NCBI GenBank assembly: GCA_035548055.1
Contig: DASZTL010000061.1
Span: forward strand, 30,424 to 94,423
Reading direction: 5' to 3'
Length of the DNA: 64,000 nucleotides
Source: DASZTV01 sp035548055
Lineage (GTDB): Bacteria > Actinomycetota > Actinomycetes > JAFAQI01
In this document: positions 27,741 through 36,303 of the stretch, piece by piece
Layout of the letters: every line of letters starts with the position of its first letter
How positions within the stretch are numbered: the stretch's first letter is position 1
Position numbers and translations under genes: made by a program
The notes under the pieces: generated by a model
The model's input: only the letters and a program-made list of their open reading frames with translations
Database searches by the model: none
Told to the model about the DNA's origin: nothing

Positions 27741-27754
27741 CGAACATACGTTCG
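27741..27754. promoter_or_regulatory. LexA/SOS box upstream of the mutasome operon
   Basis: The perfect palindrome CGAACATACGTTCG matches the actinobacterial LexA consensus CGAAC-N4-GTTCG. It ends 11 bases before the ATG of the imuA-like gene, where repressor would block initiation. DNA damage should induce the whole imuA-imuB-dnaE2 operon. Confidence 0.92.
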
Positions 27755-27765
27755 ATGATGGCGGG

Positions 27766-28482
27766 ATGCTCGACCAGGCCCTCAGGAACCCGATCCGGGA
27801 GCGGCCACCGGCACCGATCACGGCCGCTGCGCTAGGGGCTCGTTCCCCAGCACTACCAGTGCATCCGGCCCTCCACGACCTGCTTCCGGACGGCTTGCGA
27901 CGGGGGAGCACGGTCAGCGTCAGCGGCTCGCTGTCGCTGCTTCTGGCCCTGCTCGCCGACGCTTCGGCGGAGGGGGCCTGGTGCGTGCTGGTCGATCTGC
28001 CGGTCGGCTCCGCGACGCGGCTGGGCGCCGAGGCGGCGCGCGACTACGGGATCGACCTGGCCAGGCTGCCGGTAGTACCGGCGGCGGGAGAGAGCTGGAC
28101 CAACGTGGTCGGCGCGCTGCTCGATGCGTTCGACATCGTTGCGGCGCGGGCGCCGGCTCGGCTGGCCGACGGCGACCTGCGTCGACTCGCGGCCCGTGCC
28201 AGGTCGCGTGACTCGGTGTTGCTGCCGTTCCTCACCGGGCAGCGCTGGCCGATGGCAGACCTGCGGCTGACCGCGGAGCCGGGCGAGTGGTCGGGGATCG
28301 GCGACGGTCACGGCCGGCTGGCGCGGCGGCGGATGCGGGTCAGCGTCGAGGGTCGTGGTCAGGCGGGGCGATCCCGCCGGGTCGCGTTGTGGCTGCCGGG
28401 CGGGCAAGGGGGAGTGGAGCCTTACGGCGACGAGCTCGCCCCGGTGGTGGAGCTTTCCGGCGTACGGAGAAGCGCTAGTTGA
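27766..28482 (+). CDS. imuA: ImuA-like SOS mutagenesis protein
   Basis: A 238-residue RecA-fold protein of the ImuA/ImuA' class, an accessory factor of the SOS translesion mutasome. It aligns by position and length with the family, with a RecA-like central region (GLRRGSTVSVSGSLSLLLALL near residues 43-63 as a degenerate Walker A region). The Walker A sequence lacks the classic GKT, consistent with ImuA' proteins that have lost ATPase residues. The gene starts at ATG right after the LexA box and overlaps imuB by 4 bases. Assignment rests mostly on context with imuB and dnaE2. Confidence 0.82.
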   Translation: MLDQALRNPIRERPPAPITAAALGARSPALPVHPALHDLLPDGLRRGSTVSVSGSLSLLLALLADASAEGAWCVLVDLPVGSATRLGAEAARDYGIDLARLPVVPAAGESWTNVVGALLDAFDIVAARAPARLADGDLRRLAARARSRDSVLLPFLTGQRWPMADLRLTAEPGEWSGIGDGHGRLARRRMRVSVEGRGQAGRSRRVALWLPGGQGGVEPYGDELAPVVELSGVRRSAS

Positions 28483-30053
28483 CGCTTCCTCGAATCGCCA
28501 TGGTGTGGTGCCCGGACTGGCCGGTCGTCACGGCGCGGGACACCGCCGACGCCGCCTCCTCGCATGCCCCGGTGGCGGTGCTCGCCGGTGGCCGCATCGT
28601 CGCCTGCTCGCAGAGTGCGCGCGGCATCGGCGTACGTCGCGGAATGCGCAAGCGCGAAGCGCAGTCTCGTTGTCCCGACCTCGTCGTGCTGCCGCGTGAC
28701 GAGGCGGTCGAAGCCCGTCGTTTCGAGCCCGCTATCCGTGCCGTGGAGGCGATCGTGGCGGGCGTCGAGGTGATCCGGCCTGGGCTGCTCTGCCTGGCCG
28801 CCGGAGGGCCGGCACGCCATCTCGGCGGGGAACCGGCGCTGGCCACGCGGTTGCAGGAGGCGGTGAGCTGGACGGCTGAGGAGGTCGCGGTCGGAATCGC
28901 GGACGGCGCGTTCGCTGCCGAGCAGGCAGCCAGACGCGCGGTCGTGGTCCCGGCCGGAGGATCTGCGGCGTTCCTGGCCGATCTGCCGATCGGGACGCTC
29001 GATGCGTTCGGTGACTCCGCGCTGGTCGACGTCCTGCGCCGACTGGGAATCTGGACGCTCGGTGGTTTCGCGGCGTTGCCGGCACGTGATGTCGCGGCGC
29101 GGTTCGGACCAGGCGGAGCCTGGGCGCATCGGCAAGCTGGCGGCCGGGACGACCGGCCGGTGGTGGTACGCGAGCCGCCCGTCGACTGCTCGGTGACGGT
29201 GGAGCTCGAGCCGGCGGTCGACCGTGTCGACGTGGTGGCGTTCTCTGCCCGCAACGCCGTCGAGACCTTCGTCAACAATCTTTCGGCGCGCGCCCTCGCA
29301 TGCTCGTGCGTCGAGCTCGAAGTCATGTCGGAAGCCGGGGAGTGCGCGGCGAGGCGGTGGCGGGGGACCGGAGTCCTGTCGGCGAGCGATGTGATCGATC
29401 GGATCCGCTGGCAGATCGAAGGCTGGCTGCACGCCGCAGACGGCACCGCGCGGCTGACCGCCGGGATCGCTCGGCTGCGAATCATCCCCATCGAGACGGT
29501 GCCGACCGGCACTCATCAGCAGGCGTTGTGGGGCGGCGACGGCGAGGCCGGCGAGCGGGCGCGCCGGGCGATCGCGCGGGTGCAGACGATGCTCGGCTTC
29601 GACGGCGTCGTAGCCCCGGCGGTAGTGGGCGGGCGCGGCCCGGCGCAGCGGACCCAGCTGCTGCCCTGGGGAGAGGAACGTGAACCGGCTCGCCGTGTCG
29701 CCGAGCCGTGGCCGGGTCATCTGCCGTCGCCGGCACCGAGCGTGCTGGTCGACCCACCCGCACCGATCGAGCTGCTCGATGCCGGGGGGCGGGTGGTGGT
29801 GGTCGGTGACCGAGGCGCCCTGCTTCGCCCGCCCACTCGGCTCGGGCTGCGGCGCGAGTCGGCGGTGGAGGTGACGTCGTGGGCCGGACCGTGGCCGGCC
29901 GACGAGCGGTGGTGGGACCCGGGCAGCGCGACCCGGGTGGCGCGGATGCAGGTGGTCGATGTAAGAGGGCGCGCATATCTCGTAGCGGGCGAGATGACGA
30001 CAGGAGCCGGTACTGCGGAGCCGCGCTGGGTCCTGGAAGGCATCTATGACTGA
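28479..30053 (+). CDS. imuB: ImuB, catalytically inactive Y-family polymerase homolog
   Basis: A 524-residue Y-family polymerase-like protein. It starts TLPRIAMVWCPDWPVVTARD (start codon TTG at 28479), where the catalytic Asp of active DinB enzymes is displaced. The usual second acidic pair is missing (PGLLCLAAGGPARHLGG in its place). Both losses are the hallmark of ImuB, which acts as a hub linking the beta clamp, ImuA and DnaE2. A little-finger-like domain and a C-terminal extension follow. It overlaps imuA by 4 bases and is followed 12 bases later by dnaE2. Confidence 0.9.
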   Translation: MTLPRIAMVWCPDWPVVTARDTADAASSHAPVAVLAGGRIVACSQSARGIGVRRGMRKREAQSRCPDLVVLPRDEAVEARRFEPAIRAVEAIVAGVEVIRPGLLCLAAGGPARHLGGEPALATRLQEAVSWTAEEVAVGIADGAFAAEQAARRAVVVPAGGSAAFLADLPIGTLDAFGDSALVDVLRRLGIWTLGGFAALPARDVAARFGPGGAWAHRQAGGRDDRPVVVREPPVDCSVTVELEPAVDRVDVVAFSARNAVETFVNNLSARALACSCVELEVMSEAGECAARRWRGTGVLSASDVIDRIRWQIEGWLHAADGTARLTAGIARLRIIPIETVPTGTHQQALWGGDGEAGERARRAIARVQTMLGFDGVVAPAVVGGRGPAQRTQLLPWGEEREPARRVAEPWPGHLPSPAPSVLVDPPAPIELLDAGGRVVVVGDRGALLRPPTRLGLRRESAVEVTSWAGPWPADERWWDPGSATRVARMQVVDVRGRAYLVAGEMTTGAGTAEPRWVLEGIYD

Positions 30054-30065
30054 GCGGCGTCGCTG

Positions 30066-33000
30066 ATGGGCTGGGAGAACCCGCCGGTTCCGTGGCGGGA
30101 GCTGGAGCGGCGGTTGTCGGGCCGTAGGCCCGACCCGCCGCTACGAGGAGACGGCGGCGATGCCGCCGGCTGGTCGCGGCACCGCCCGGCGTACGAGCCG
30201 AAGCTGCTGTCGCGCCCCGCCGATCCGGTGCCCTACGTCGAGCTGCACGCGCATTCCTCCTTCAGTCACCTCGACGGCGCGAGCCTGCCGGAGGAGCTGG
30301 TCGAGGAAGCGGTTCGGCTCGGCCTGTCCGGGCTTGCCCTCACCGACCACAACGGGATGTACGGCGTGCCTCGCTTCGCCGAGGCAGCGGAGGCGGTCGG
30401 CCTCGCGACCATCTTCGGCGCCGAGCTCTCCCTTGACCTACCCGTCCCGCGGACGACGTCGCAACGCGCCACCGGAGCGCGCTCCGGGATGCCGGATCCG
30501 GCCGGGCGGCATCTGCTGGTGCTGGCGCGCGATCCCGAGGGGTACTCCCGGCTGTGCCGAGCGATGAGCACGGCGCAGCTTCGGGGCGGCGCCAAGGGCC
30601 ATCCGGTCTACGACCTCGACGAGCTGACCGGGCTGGGCGGTGGGCACTGGCTGGTGTTGACCGGATGCCGCAAGGGGTCGGTCCGCGCAGCACTCGAATC
30701 GGGGCAGTACGGCACCTTCGGTGTCGACGCCGCGCGCAGTGCGCTGGATGAGCTCGTCGCGCGGTTCGGCCATGACAACGTCGCGGTCGAGCTCTCCTTC
30801 GCCCGCGATCCGCTCGCCGACGAGCGGTACGACGTACTGACGATGCTCGCCGACGAGGCGGACCTGCCTGTGGTCGCCACTACCGCGGCGCACTACCACG
30901 GTTCGGTGCGCCGGCCACTCGCTACCGCCATGGCGGCGGTGCGGGCCCGGCGCAGCCTTGACGAGATCGACGGCTGGCTGCCGGCGTGGGCAGATGCGCA
31001 CCTTCGCAGTGGTGCGGAGCTGGTCACCCGGTTCGCGCGATGGCCGGGGGTCGTCGAGACCGCGGCCCGGATCGGCGCCGAGCTGGCCTTTCCGATTCGC
31101 CTGATCGCACCGCGGCTGCCGCCCTTTCCGGCGCCCGACGGCCAGGACGAGATGACCTATCTGCGCCGGCTCACGATGCGGGGTGCGGAGAAGCGCTACG
31201 GGCCGCGCGGCAAGCAGACGGAGCGGGCCTACGCCCGGATCGAGCACGAGCTCGCGGTGATCGAGGAGCTGAGCTTTCCCGGCTACTTCCTCGTCGTCTG
31301 GGAGATCGTCAGCTTCGCGCGCTCGCAAGGGATCCTCTGTCAGGGACGAGGGTCGGCGGCGTCATCCGCGGTCTGTTACGCGCTGGAGATCACCGCGATC
31401 GACCCGGTCTTCTACAACCTCGTGTTCGAGCGGTTCCTGTCCGCCGAGCGCAACGAGCCGCCCGACATCGACGTCGACTTCGAGTCGGGGCGCCGCGAGG
31501 AGGTCATCCAGCACGTCTACGAGACCTACGGCCGTGAGCACACCGCCCAGGTCGCCAACGTCATCACCTACCGGCCGCGGTCGGCGATCCGCGACGTCGC
31601 CAAGGCGCTCGGCTATCCCACCGGCACGCAGGACGCGTGGAGCAAGCAGATCGAACACGGTTACAAGATGGATCTCGAAGCGGTGACCGGCGTACCGCAG
31701 GAAGTCCTGGATCTCGCTGACGAGCTGCGTGACGCACCGCGTCATCTCGGCATCCACTCCGGCGGAATGGTGATCTGCGACCGTCCGATCGTCGAGGTCT
31801 GCCCGGTCGAGTGGGGCCGGATGCCGGGCCGCACCGTCTTGCAGTGGGACAAGGACGACTGCGCGGCGATCGACCTCGTGAAGTTCGACCTGCTGGGCTT
31901 GGGGATGCTCTCCGCGATCCGTTACAGCTTCGAGCTGATCGAGGACTGGCATGGCGTCCGCTACGAGCTGGCGACGGTCCCGCGCGAGATGCCGTGTGTG
32001 TACGACATGGTCTGCAAAGCGGACACGGTCGGGGTGTTCCAGATCGAGTCGCGGGCGCAGATGGCCACCTTGCCGCGGCTGCGGCCTCGCAGCTTCTACG
32101 ACCTGGTGATCGAGGTCGCGTTGATCCGGCCGGGGCCGATCCAAGGCGACTCGGTGCATCCCTACATTCGCCGACGCCATGGACTGGAGGAGGTCACCTA
32201 CATCCACGACAAGGTGAAGCCGGCACTGGAGCGCACCCTCGGCGTACCGCTCTTTCAGGAGCAGATGATGCAGCTCGCGGTCGCGGTCGCGGACTTCACG
32301 CCGACCGAAGCCGACCAGCTGCGTCGCGCCATGGGGTCGAAGCGGTCGGAGGCGCGGATCGCCGCACTGCAGCAGCGGCTGTACGACGGGATGGCCGCCA
32401 ACGGCATCACCGGTGCGGACGCCGACCAGATCTTCGACAAGATCCACGCATTCGCGTCGTTCGGCTTCGCGGAGAGCCACGCGATCTCGTTCGCCCTGCT
32501 CGTCTACGCCTCGTCTTGGTTGAAGCTGCACTACCCGGCTGCGTTCTGCGCTGCGCTGATCAATGCGCAGCCGATGGGCTTCTACTCACCGCAGTCCCTG
32601 GTGGCGGATGCGAGACGGCATGGGATCGAGACGCGCGGGCCCGACATCAACCGCTCGGGTGTGGGCGCGAGCCTCGAGCCGGCGGACGGCCCGTCGCAAT
32701 GTCCCTGTCTCCACGCACCGCAGCCGGCGGTGCGACTCGGTTTGAGCGAGGTGCGGACGATTGGCGAGGAGCTGGCCGAGCAGATCGTCCGGCTCCGCGA
32801 CCAGGAAAGGCCCTACTCCTCGCTGACCGATCTCGCCCATCGGGTCGGCCTGTCCACCGACCAGATGGAGGCGCTGGCGACGTCGGGCGCCTTCGACTGC
32901 TTCGGAGTGAGCCGGCGGGATGCGTTGTGGGTTGCCGGTGCTGCGGCGGCAGTCAAGCCCGGACAGCTCGAGCTGGCGCTCGTCGACGAGCAGGAGGCGC

Positions 33001-33428
33001 CGGAGCTGCCGACCATGACGGTGCCGGAGGAGCTGTACGCCGACCTGTGGGCGACCGGCGTCACCCCGGACCGGTATCCCACCGCCCTGGTCCGGGAGCG
33101 GCTGGCCACGATGGGGGTGGTGTCTGCGGCAGGCTTGCACCAGGTCGCGGATCGCACCCGCGTGCTGGTGGGAGGGGTCGTGACTCATCGGCAACGACCG
33201 GCGACAGCCCGCGGGGTGACGTTCGTCAATCTCGAGGACGAGACCGGGATGATCAACGTGATCTGCTCGAAGGAGATCTGGGGCCGCTACCGGAAGGTGG
33301 CGCAGAGCTCAGCGGCGCTGCTGATCCGGGGAATGCTGCAGCACACCGACAACGTCGTGAACGTCATGGCGGAGCGCATCGACCCGCTCCCTCTCGGCGT
33401 ACGGCCGTCGGCCCGCAACTTCCGCTGA
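30066..33428 (+). CDS. dnaE2: DnaE2, error-prone DNA polymerase III alpha subunit
   Basis: An 1120-residue C-family polymerase, the translesion enzyme of the ImuABC mutasome. The PHP domain is at the N-terminus (VELHAHSSFSHLDGAS, then LALTDHNGMYG). The polymerase catalytic acids are in NEPPDIDVDFESGRREE (about residues 465-481), the GRGSAASSAVCYALEIT region precedes it, and C-terminal OB-fold RVLVGGVVTHRQRP (about 1035-1048) is present. Length is shorter than replicative DnaE and typical of DnaE2. It is SOS-induced via the LexA box upstream of imuA. A structured intergenic element follows 50 bases after its stop. Confidence 0.95.
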   Translation: MGWENPPVPWRELERRLSGRRPDPPLRGDGGDAAGWSRHRPAYEPKLLSRPADPVPYVELHAHSSFSHLDGASLPEELVEEAVRLGLSGLALTDHNGMYGVPRFAEAAEAVGLATIFGAELSLDLPVPRTTSQRATGARSGMPDPAGRHLLVLARDPEGYSRLCRAMSTAQLRGGAKGHPVYDLDELTGLGGGHWLVLTGCRKGSVRAALESGQYGTFGVDAARSALDELVARFGHDNVAVELSFARDPLADERYDVLTMLADEADLPVVATTAAHYHGSVRRPLATAMAAVRARRSLDEIDGWLPAWADAHLRSGAELVTRFARWPGVVETAARIGAELAFPIRLIAPRLPPFPAPDGQDEMTYLRRLTMRGAEKRYGPRGKQTERAYARIEHELAVIEELSFPGYFLVVWEIVSFARSQGILCQGRGSAASSAVCYALEITAIDPVFYNLVFERFLSAERNEPPDIDVDFESGRREEVIQHVYETYGREHTAQVANVITYRPRSAIRDVAKALGYPTGTQDAWSKQIEHGYKMDLEAVTGVPQEVLDLADELRDAPRHLGIHSGGMVICDRPIVEVCPVEWGRMPGRTVLQWDKDDCAAIDLVKFDLLGLGMLSAIRYSFELIEDWHGVRYELATVPREMPCVYDMVCKADTVGVFQIESRAQMATLPRLRPRSFYDLVIEVALIRPGPIQGDSVHPYIRRRHGLEEVTYIHDKVKPALERTLGVPLFQEQMMQLAVAVADFTPTEADQLRRAMGSKRSEARIAALQQRLYDGMAANGITGADADQIFDKIHAFASFGFAESHAISFALLVYASSWLKLHYPAAFCAALINAQPMGFYSPQSLVADARRHGIETRGPDINRSGVGASLEPADGPSQCPCLHAPQPAVRLGLSEVRTIGEELAEQIVRLRDQERPYSSLTDLAHRVGLSTDQMEALATSGAFDCFGVSRRDALWVAGAAAAVKPGQLELALVDEQEAPELPTMTVPEELYADLWATGVTPDRYPTALVRERLATMGVVSAAGLHQVADRTRVLVGGVVTHRQRPATARGVTFVNLEDETGMINVICSKEIWGRYRKVAQSSAALLIRGMLQHTDNVVNVMAERIDPLPLGVRPSARNFR

Positions 33429-33478
33429 CGTCGCCAGGTCCGCGCCTATCCGGCGAAACTCGACGGTCGCACTTTCCC

Positions 33479-33559
33479 CGAAGTAGCACATGTTGTCCGC
33501 CTCGAATCGGACAACGAGCCCAGAAGTGGCTCGCACGACGTACTTCATGTGCTATTTCG
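33479..33559. repeat. Branched inverted repeat (three-way-junction-like element)
   Basis: The outer arms CGAAGTAGCACATG (33479-33492) and CATGTGCTATTTCG (33546-33559) pair over 14 positions with one G-T pair. Between them lie two adjacent hairpins: TTGTCCG/CGGACAA (33493-33499 with 33508-33514) and CGAGCC/GGCTCG (33515-33520 with 33528-33533), then 12 unpaired bases. It lies 50 bases after dnaE2 and 98 bases before the CsbD-like start, so it may be a structured leader RNA, terminator or palindromic mobile repeat. Confidence 0.7.
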
Positions 33560-33656
33560 TGCAGTTCGGGATGGTTGGCCTGACGCGGTTTTCTGCGTTC
33601 CTCCCGAGGCACACCAAAAGGGTCGTCCGAGTACACCCCAGCAAAGAGGAGGCGTC

Positions 33657-33830
33657 GTGAGCGGCATGGACAAGGCCAAGAACGCCGCAGAGGCCGCAAC
33701 AGGCAAGGCCAAGAACACCGCGGGCAAGGCGATGGACAACGAGCAGATGCAGGCCGAAGGCAAGGTCGACCAGGCCAAGGGTGACCTCAAGCAGGCCGGC
33801 GAGAAGGTGAAGGACGCCCTACGGGGTTGA
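33657..33830 (+). CDS. CsbD-like stress protein
   Basis: A 57-residue, highly charged, Lys/Ala/Gly-rich helical protein of the CsbD-like family: MSGMDKAKNAAEAATGKAKN at the start, then MQAEGKVDQAKGDLKQAGEK. The GTG start at 33657 has a strong ribosome site AAAGAGGAGG 7 bases upstream; the frame is open further upstream but without similarity. CsbD-type proteins are induced by general stress through alternative sigma factors in other bacteria, but their function is unknown. It stands alone between the branched element at 33479-33559 and a hairpin at 33911-33962. Confidence 0.85.
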   Translation: MSGMDKAKNAAEAATGKAKNTAGKAMDNEQMQAEGKVDQAKGDLKQAGEKVKDALRG

Positions 33831-33910
33831 CCGAGACGAGCGACTCCGACGAGCGGTTGCGGGTTCGCCCGTAGCGAGTGAGCACCGTCGCTCGTTGACC
33901 TTGTGTCGGG

Positions 33911-33962
33911 CCCGCCGATAGGGGTGCCTTCAACTTGGGTCCTTTCGACCCGTATCGGCGGG
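33911..33962. terminator. Hairpin between CsbD-like gene and amidohydrolase gene
   Basis: The arms CCCGCCGATAGGGGT (33911-33925) and ACCCGTATCGGCGGG (33948-33962) pair over 15 positions with one mismatch. The loop is 22 bases (contains CAACTTGGGTCC). It sits in the gap between the plus-strand CsbD-like gene and the minus-strand amidohydrolase gene, where a bidirectional terminator is expected. No U-tract is visible, and the long conserved-looking loop leaves another role open. Confidence 0.5.
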
Positions 33963-33975
33963 CTCGACGTTCGTC

Positions 33976-35172
33976 TCAGGCGAGCGGCAGCACGACGTCG
34001 GGGAGCGGGTGGCGGTAGAGCTTTGCGGCGTTCTCGCTGCAGATCATCCGCAGCTCATCTGATGGCAGATGGCCCCACGCGCGTTCGATGACGTCCTGGG
34101 TATTGGGCCAGGTGCTGTCGCCGTGCGGATAGTCGACCTCGACCATGATGTTCTCCACGCCGATCCGATGGCGGGTGTCGATCGTCGACGGGTCATCGAT
34201 CGTGCAGAACCAGAAGTTCCGCTTCAGCACATCGGCGGGCCGGATCGCCCAGCCCAGGCCGTAGCCCGACCGGTCGACGATGTTGTCGAGCCGATCCATC
34301 AGCATCGCAACCCAGCCGATGCCGCCCTCGCTCATGGCGATCTTCAGGTTCGGATGGCGCAGCGGATGCTCAGACCACAGCCACTCCGCGCAAGCTCCCA
34401 ACGACTGCTGCCCGAACAGCGTCGCCGAGAGCTGTACGGCGGGAGAGCCGGCCGGTAGCGCAGGCATCCCTGAGCTGCCCACGTGCAACGAGATCACGGT
34501 GTCGGTCTCGACACACGCGGCGATGATCGGATCCCAGTGCTCGCGGTCCCACAGGGACGGCAGGCCGATCTCGTGCGGACGCTCCGGGAAGGTGACGGAG
34601 GTGAAGCCGCGGGCTGCGTTGCGATGGATCTCCGCGACCGCGAGAGCCGGGTCGGTCAGGAAAGTGATGCCGAGCGGGATGATCCGCTGCGGATGCCTGG
34701 AGTACCACTCCTCGAACAGCCAGTCGTTCCACGCCCGCAGGCAGGCGAGCCCGAGCTCCCGATCCGCGGCATCGAAGAAGACCCGGCCGCAGAAGCCGCT
34801 GATCTGGGAGGGAAAGTTCAGCGACGCCCATACGCCGTTGAGGTCCATGTCGTGCACCCGCGCGTCGACGTCGTAACAACCGGGCCGCATCTGGTCGAAG
34901 CGGAACGGCTCCATCGACACCGTCTCGGGACGGCGCCCGGCTACGGCGTTCATGCCGATCTGGCTGTACTTGCGCCCCTCGAACTCCCACACCTGGTAAC
35001 CGCGTGACGTCTCGACGATGCGCGGTGCCCGATCGGCCAGCGCTCCTGGCAGCCGGCCTTCGAACAGGTGTGGTGGCTCGACGACGTGATCGTCCACCGA
35101 GATGACCGTGTACCGCAGCGGCCGCGGCTCGGGCTCGGGAAGGAAGAGCTCCGCAGTGAGCTCGACCGTCAT
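33976..35172 (-). CDS. Amidohydrolase family protein (metal-dependent hydrolase, AH2 type)
   Basis: A 398-residue TIM-barrel amidohydrolase related to decarboxylase-like amidohydrolase-2 proteins. The N-terminal SVDDHVVEPPHLF gives the metal site in D-x-H form, and later SLHVGSSGMP and VEVDYPHGDSTWPNT carry the metal-binding His and Asp residues. It is abundant in actinobacteria degrading aromatic or xenobiotic compounds. The ATG at 35172 (MTVELTAELF) is preferred over the TTG one codon earlier. It follows the TauE/SafE permease gene by 9 bases and probably shares its transcript. Substrate unknown. Confidence 0.85.
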   Translation of the reverse strand: MTVELTAELFLPEPEPRPLRYTVISVDDHVVEPPHLFEGRLPGALADRAPRIVETSRGYQVWEFEGRKYSQIGMNAVAGRRPETVSMEPFRFDQMRPGCYDVDARVHDMDLNGVWASLNFPSQISGFCGRVFFDAADRELGLACLRAWNDWLFEEWYSRHPQRIIPLGITFLTDPALAVAEIHRNAARGFTSVTFPERPHEIGLPSLWDREHWDPIIAACVETDTVISLHVGSSGMPALPAGSPAVQLSATLFGQQSLGACAEWLWSEHPLRHPNLKIAMSEGGIGWVAMLMDRLDNIVDRSGYGLGWAIRPADVLKRNFWFCTIDDPSTIDTRHRIGVENIMVEVDYPHGDSTWPNTQDVIERAWGHLPSDELRMICSENAAKLYRHPLPDVVLPLA

Positions 35173-35181
35173 CAACCACTC

Positions 35182-36108
35182 CTACGTCTCCGCGGCAGGT
35201 GCGCCGCGTGGTTCGTCCTCAGGTGTCGCGGTCGGTGTCGACGCCCAGGGCCTCGACAGGAGCAGCCAGCCGAGGAACCCTGCGAACAGTACGCCGACCA
35301 GGCTCCAGCCGAGCACCTTGTTGTCGACGCCGATGTACTTCAAGCCAGACGCGAAGATGACGAACGTGATCACCGGCCGGATCACGCGGTCAGGAGCCCG
35401 CGAGGACAGCACCGAGCCGACGAGGACCGCGGGGATGCTGCCGATGATGAGCGACGTGGTCACCCCGAACGAAACGCTGCCGAAGATGAGCGCCCCCAAC
35501 GCCGCGGATGAGGTGAGAGGAAGCGCCTGGGCGAGATCCGTCCCGACCAGCTGGTTCGCGCCGAGCATCGGGTAGAGGAACAGCATCAGCACGATCATCA
35601 GCGAGCCGGATCCGACGGACGTCATCCCGACGATCAGGCCACCCACCATGCCGATGACCACCGTGCGCACCGGGTGAATCGGGATGTTCTGCACGATGCC
35701 TTCGCGCTTGTTGCCGGCGCGGATGTCCAGACCGAACCGCACCACCATCGCGACCGCGCCCACGAGGAGGGCGGTCCCGAGCAGACGCTCGATGTCGGTC
35801 TGCGCGCTGTCGGCGTGGCCCTTGATGAGGTGCAGCAGGTAGGAGCCGAGGAACGCCATCGGCACGGACCCGGCCGCCAGCAAGCCGACGAGCCGCTTGT
35901 TGACGGTGCCCTGCCGGAAGTGGACGACGGCGCCGAGCGGGCGCATGAGCACAGCGGCGACGAGATCGCTCGAGATCGCCTTGTCCGGCTGCACGTGGAA
36001 CAACAGGATCAACATCGGGGTCATCAGGGCGCCGCCACCGGCGCCTGTCATGCCGACGAACAGCCCGATGACGGCGCTGCCCAGGACGATGTACGGGTCG
36101 ATGTGCAC
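35182..36108 (-). CDS. TauE/SafE family sulfite/sulfoacetate-type permease
   Basis: A 308-residue multi-helix inner-membrane protein of the TauE/SafE family, with about eight hydrophobic segments. The first helix region has the typical GLFVGMTGAGGGALMTPMLI motif (residues about 15-34), and the second repeat has GMVGGLIVGMTSVGSGSLMI near residue 155. Members export sulfite, sulfoacetate or other organic anions. Start is GTG at 36108. It leads a two-gene unit with the amidohydrolase downstream, so it may move the substrate or product of that enzyme. Confidence 0.88.
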   Translation of the reverse strand: MHIDPYIVLGSAVIGLFVGMTGAGGGALMTPMLILLFHVQPDKAISSDLVAAVLMRPLGAVVHFRQGTVNKRLVGLLAAGSVPMAFLGSYLLHLIKGHADSAQTDIERLLGTALLVGAVAMVVRFGLDIRAGNKREGIVQNIPIHPVRTVVIGMVGGLIVGMTSVGSGSLMIVLMLFLYPMLGANQLVGTDLAQALPLTSSAALGALIFGSVSFGVTTSLIIGSIPAVLVGSVLSSRAPDRVIRPVITFVIFASGLKYIGVDNKVLGWSLVGVLFAGFLGWLLLSRPWASTPTATPEDEPRGAPAAET

Positions 36109-36211
36109 CCTCGTGCCTCCGGTGTCGTCGAGCGGGGGGCCTTAAACTACACAAGTCTGATCGAATTATGTAGGTGGGCGCCGACATACCTGGCGGCGCA
36201 CATCGAGCACA

Positions 36212-36253
36212 GGAGATCCTATGGGGGCCATCGCCTCTAGCAACAGGATCTCC
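36212..36253. promoter_or_regulatory. Inverted repeat in the leader of the lysine aminotransferase operon
   Basis: The arms GGAGATCCT (36212-36220) and AGGATCTCC (36245-36253) are exact complements separated by 24 bases. The structure is in the 195-base gap between the divergent permease and aminotransferase genes, about 50 bases before the aminotransferase start. It may be a regulator site or a leader hairpin. Confidence 0.4.
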
Positions 36254-36256
36254 GGG

Positions 36257-36270
36257 CTAGATGGGTCTAG
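36257..36270. promoter_or_regulatory. Candidate operator CTAGA-TGGG-TCTAG
   Basis: A 5-4-5 inverted repeat (CTAGATGGGTCTAG) directly after the hairpin at 36212-36253 and 33 bases before the aminotransferase ATG. Lysine aminotransferase genes in Actinobacteria often have an Lrp/AsnC regulator nearby, but none is seen here. Confidence 0.35.
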
Positions 36271-36303
36271 ACTGAAGGGAATCCGGCCGCAGAGGAGATC
36301 GCG

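Noticed and set aside
35390..36187. Minus-strand 265-codon frame overlapping the TauE/SafE gene
   Set aside because: A different reading frame of the permease gene giving an Arg-rich protein without hydrophobic segments.
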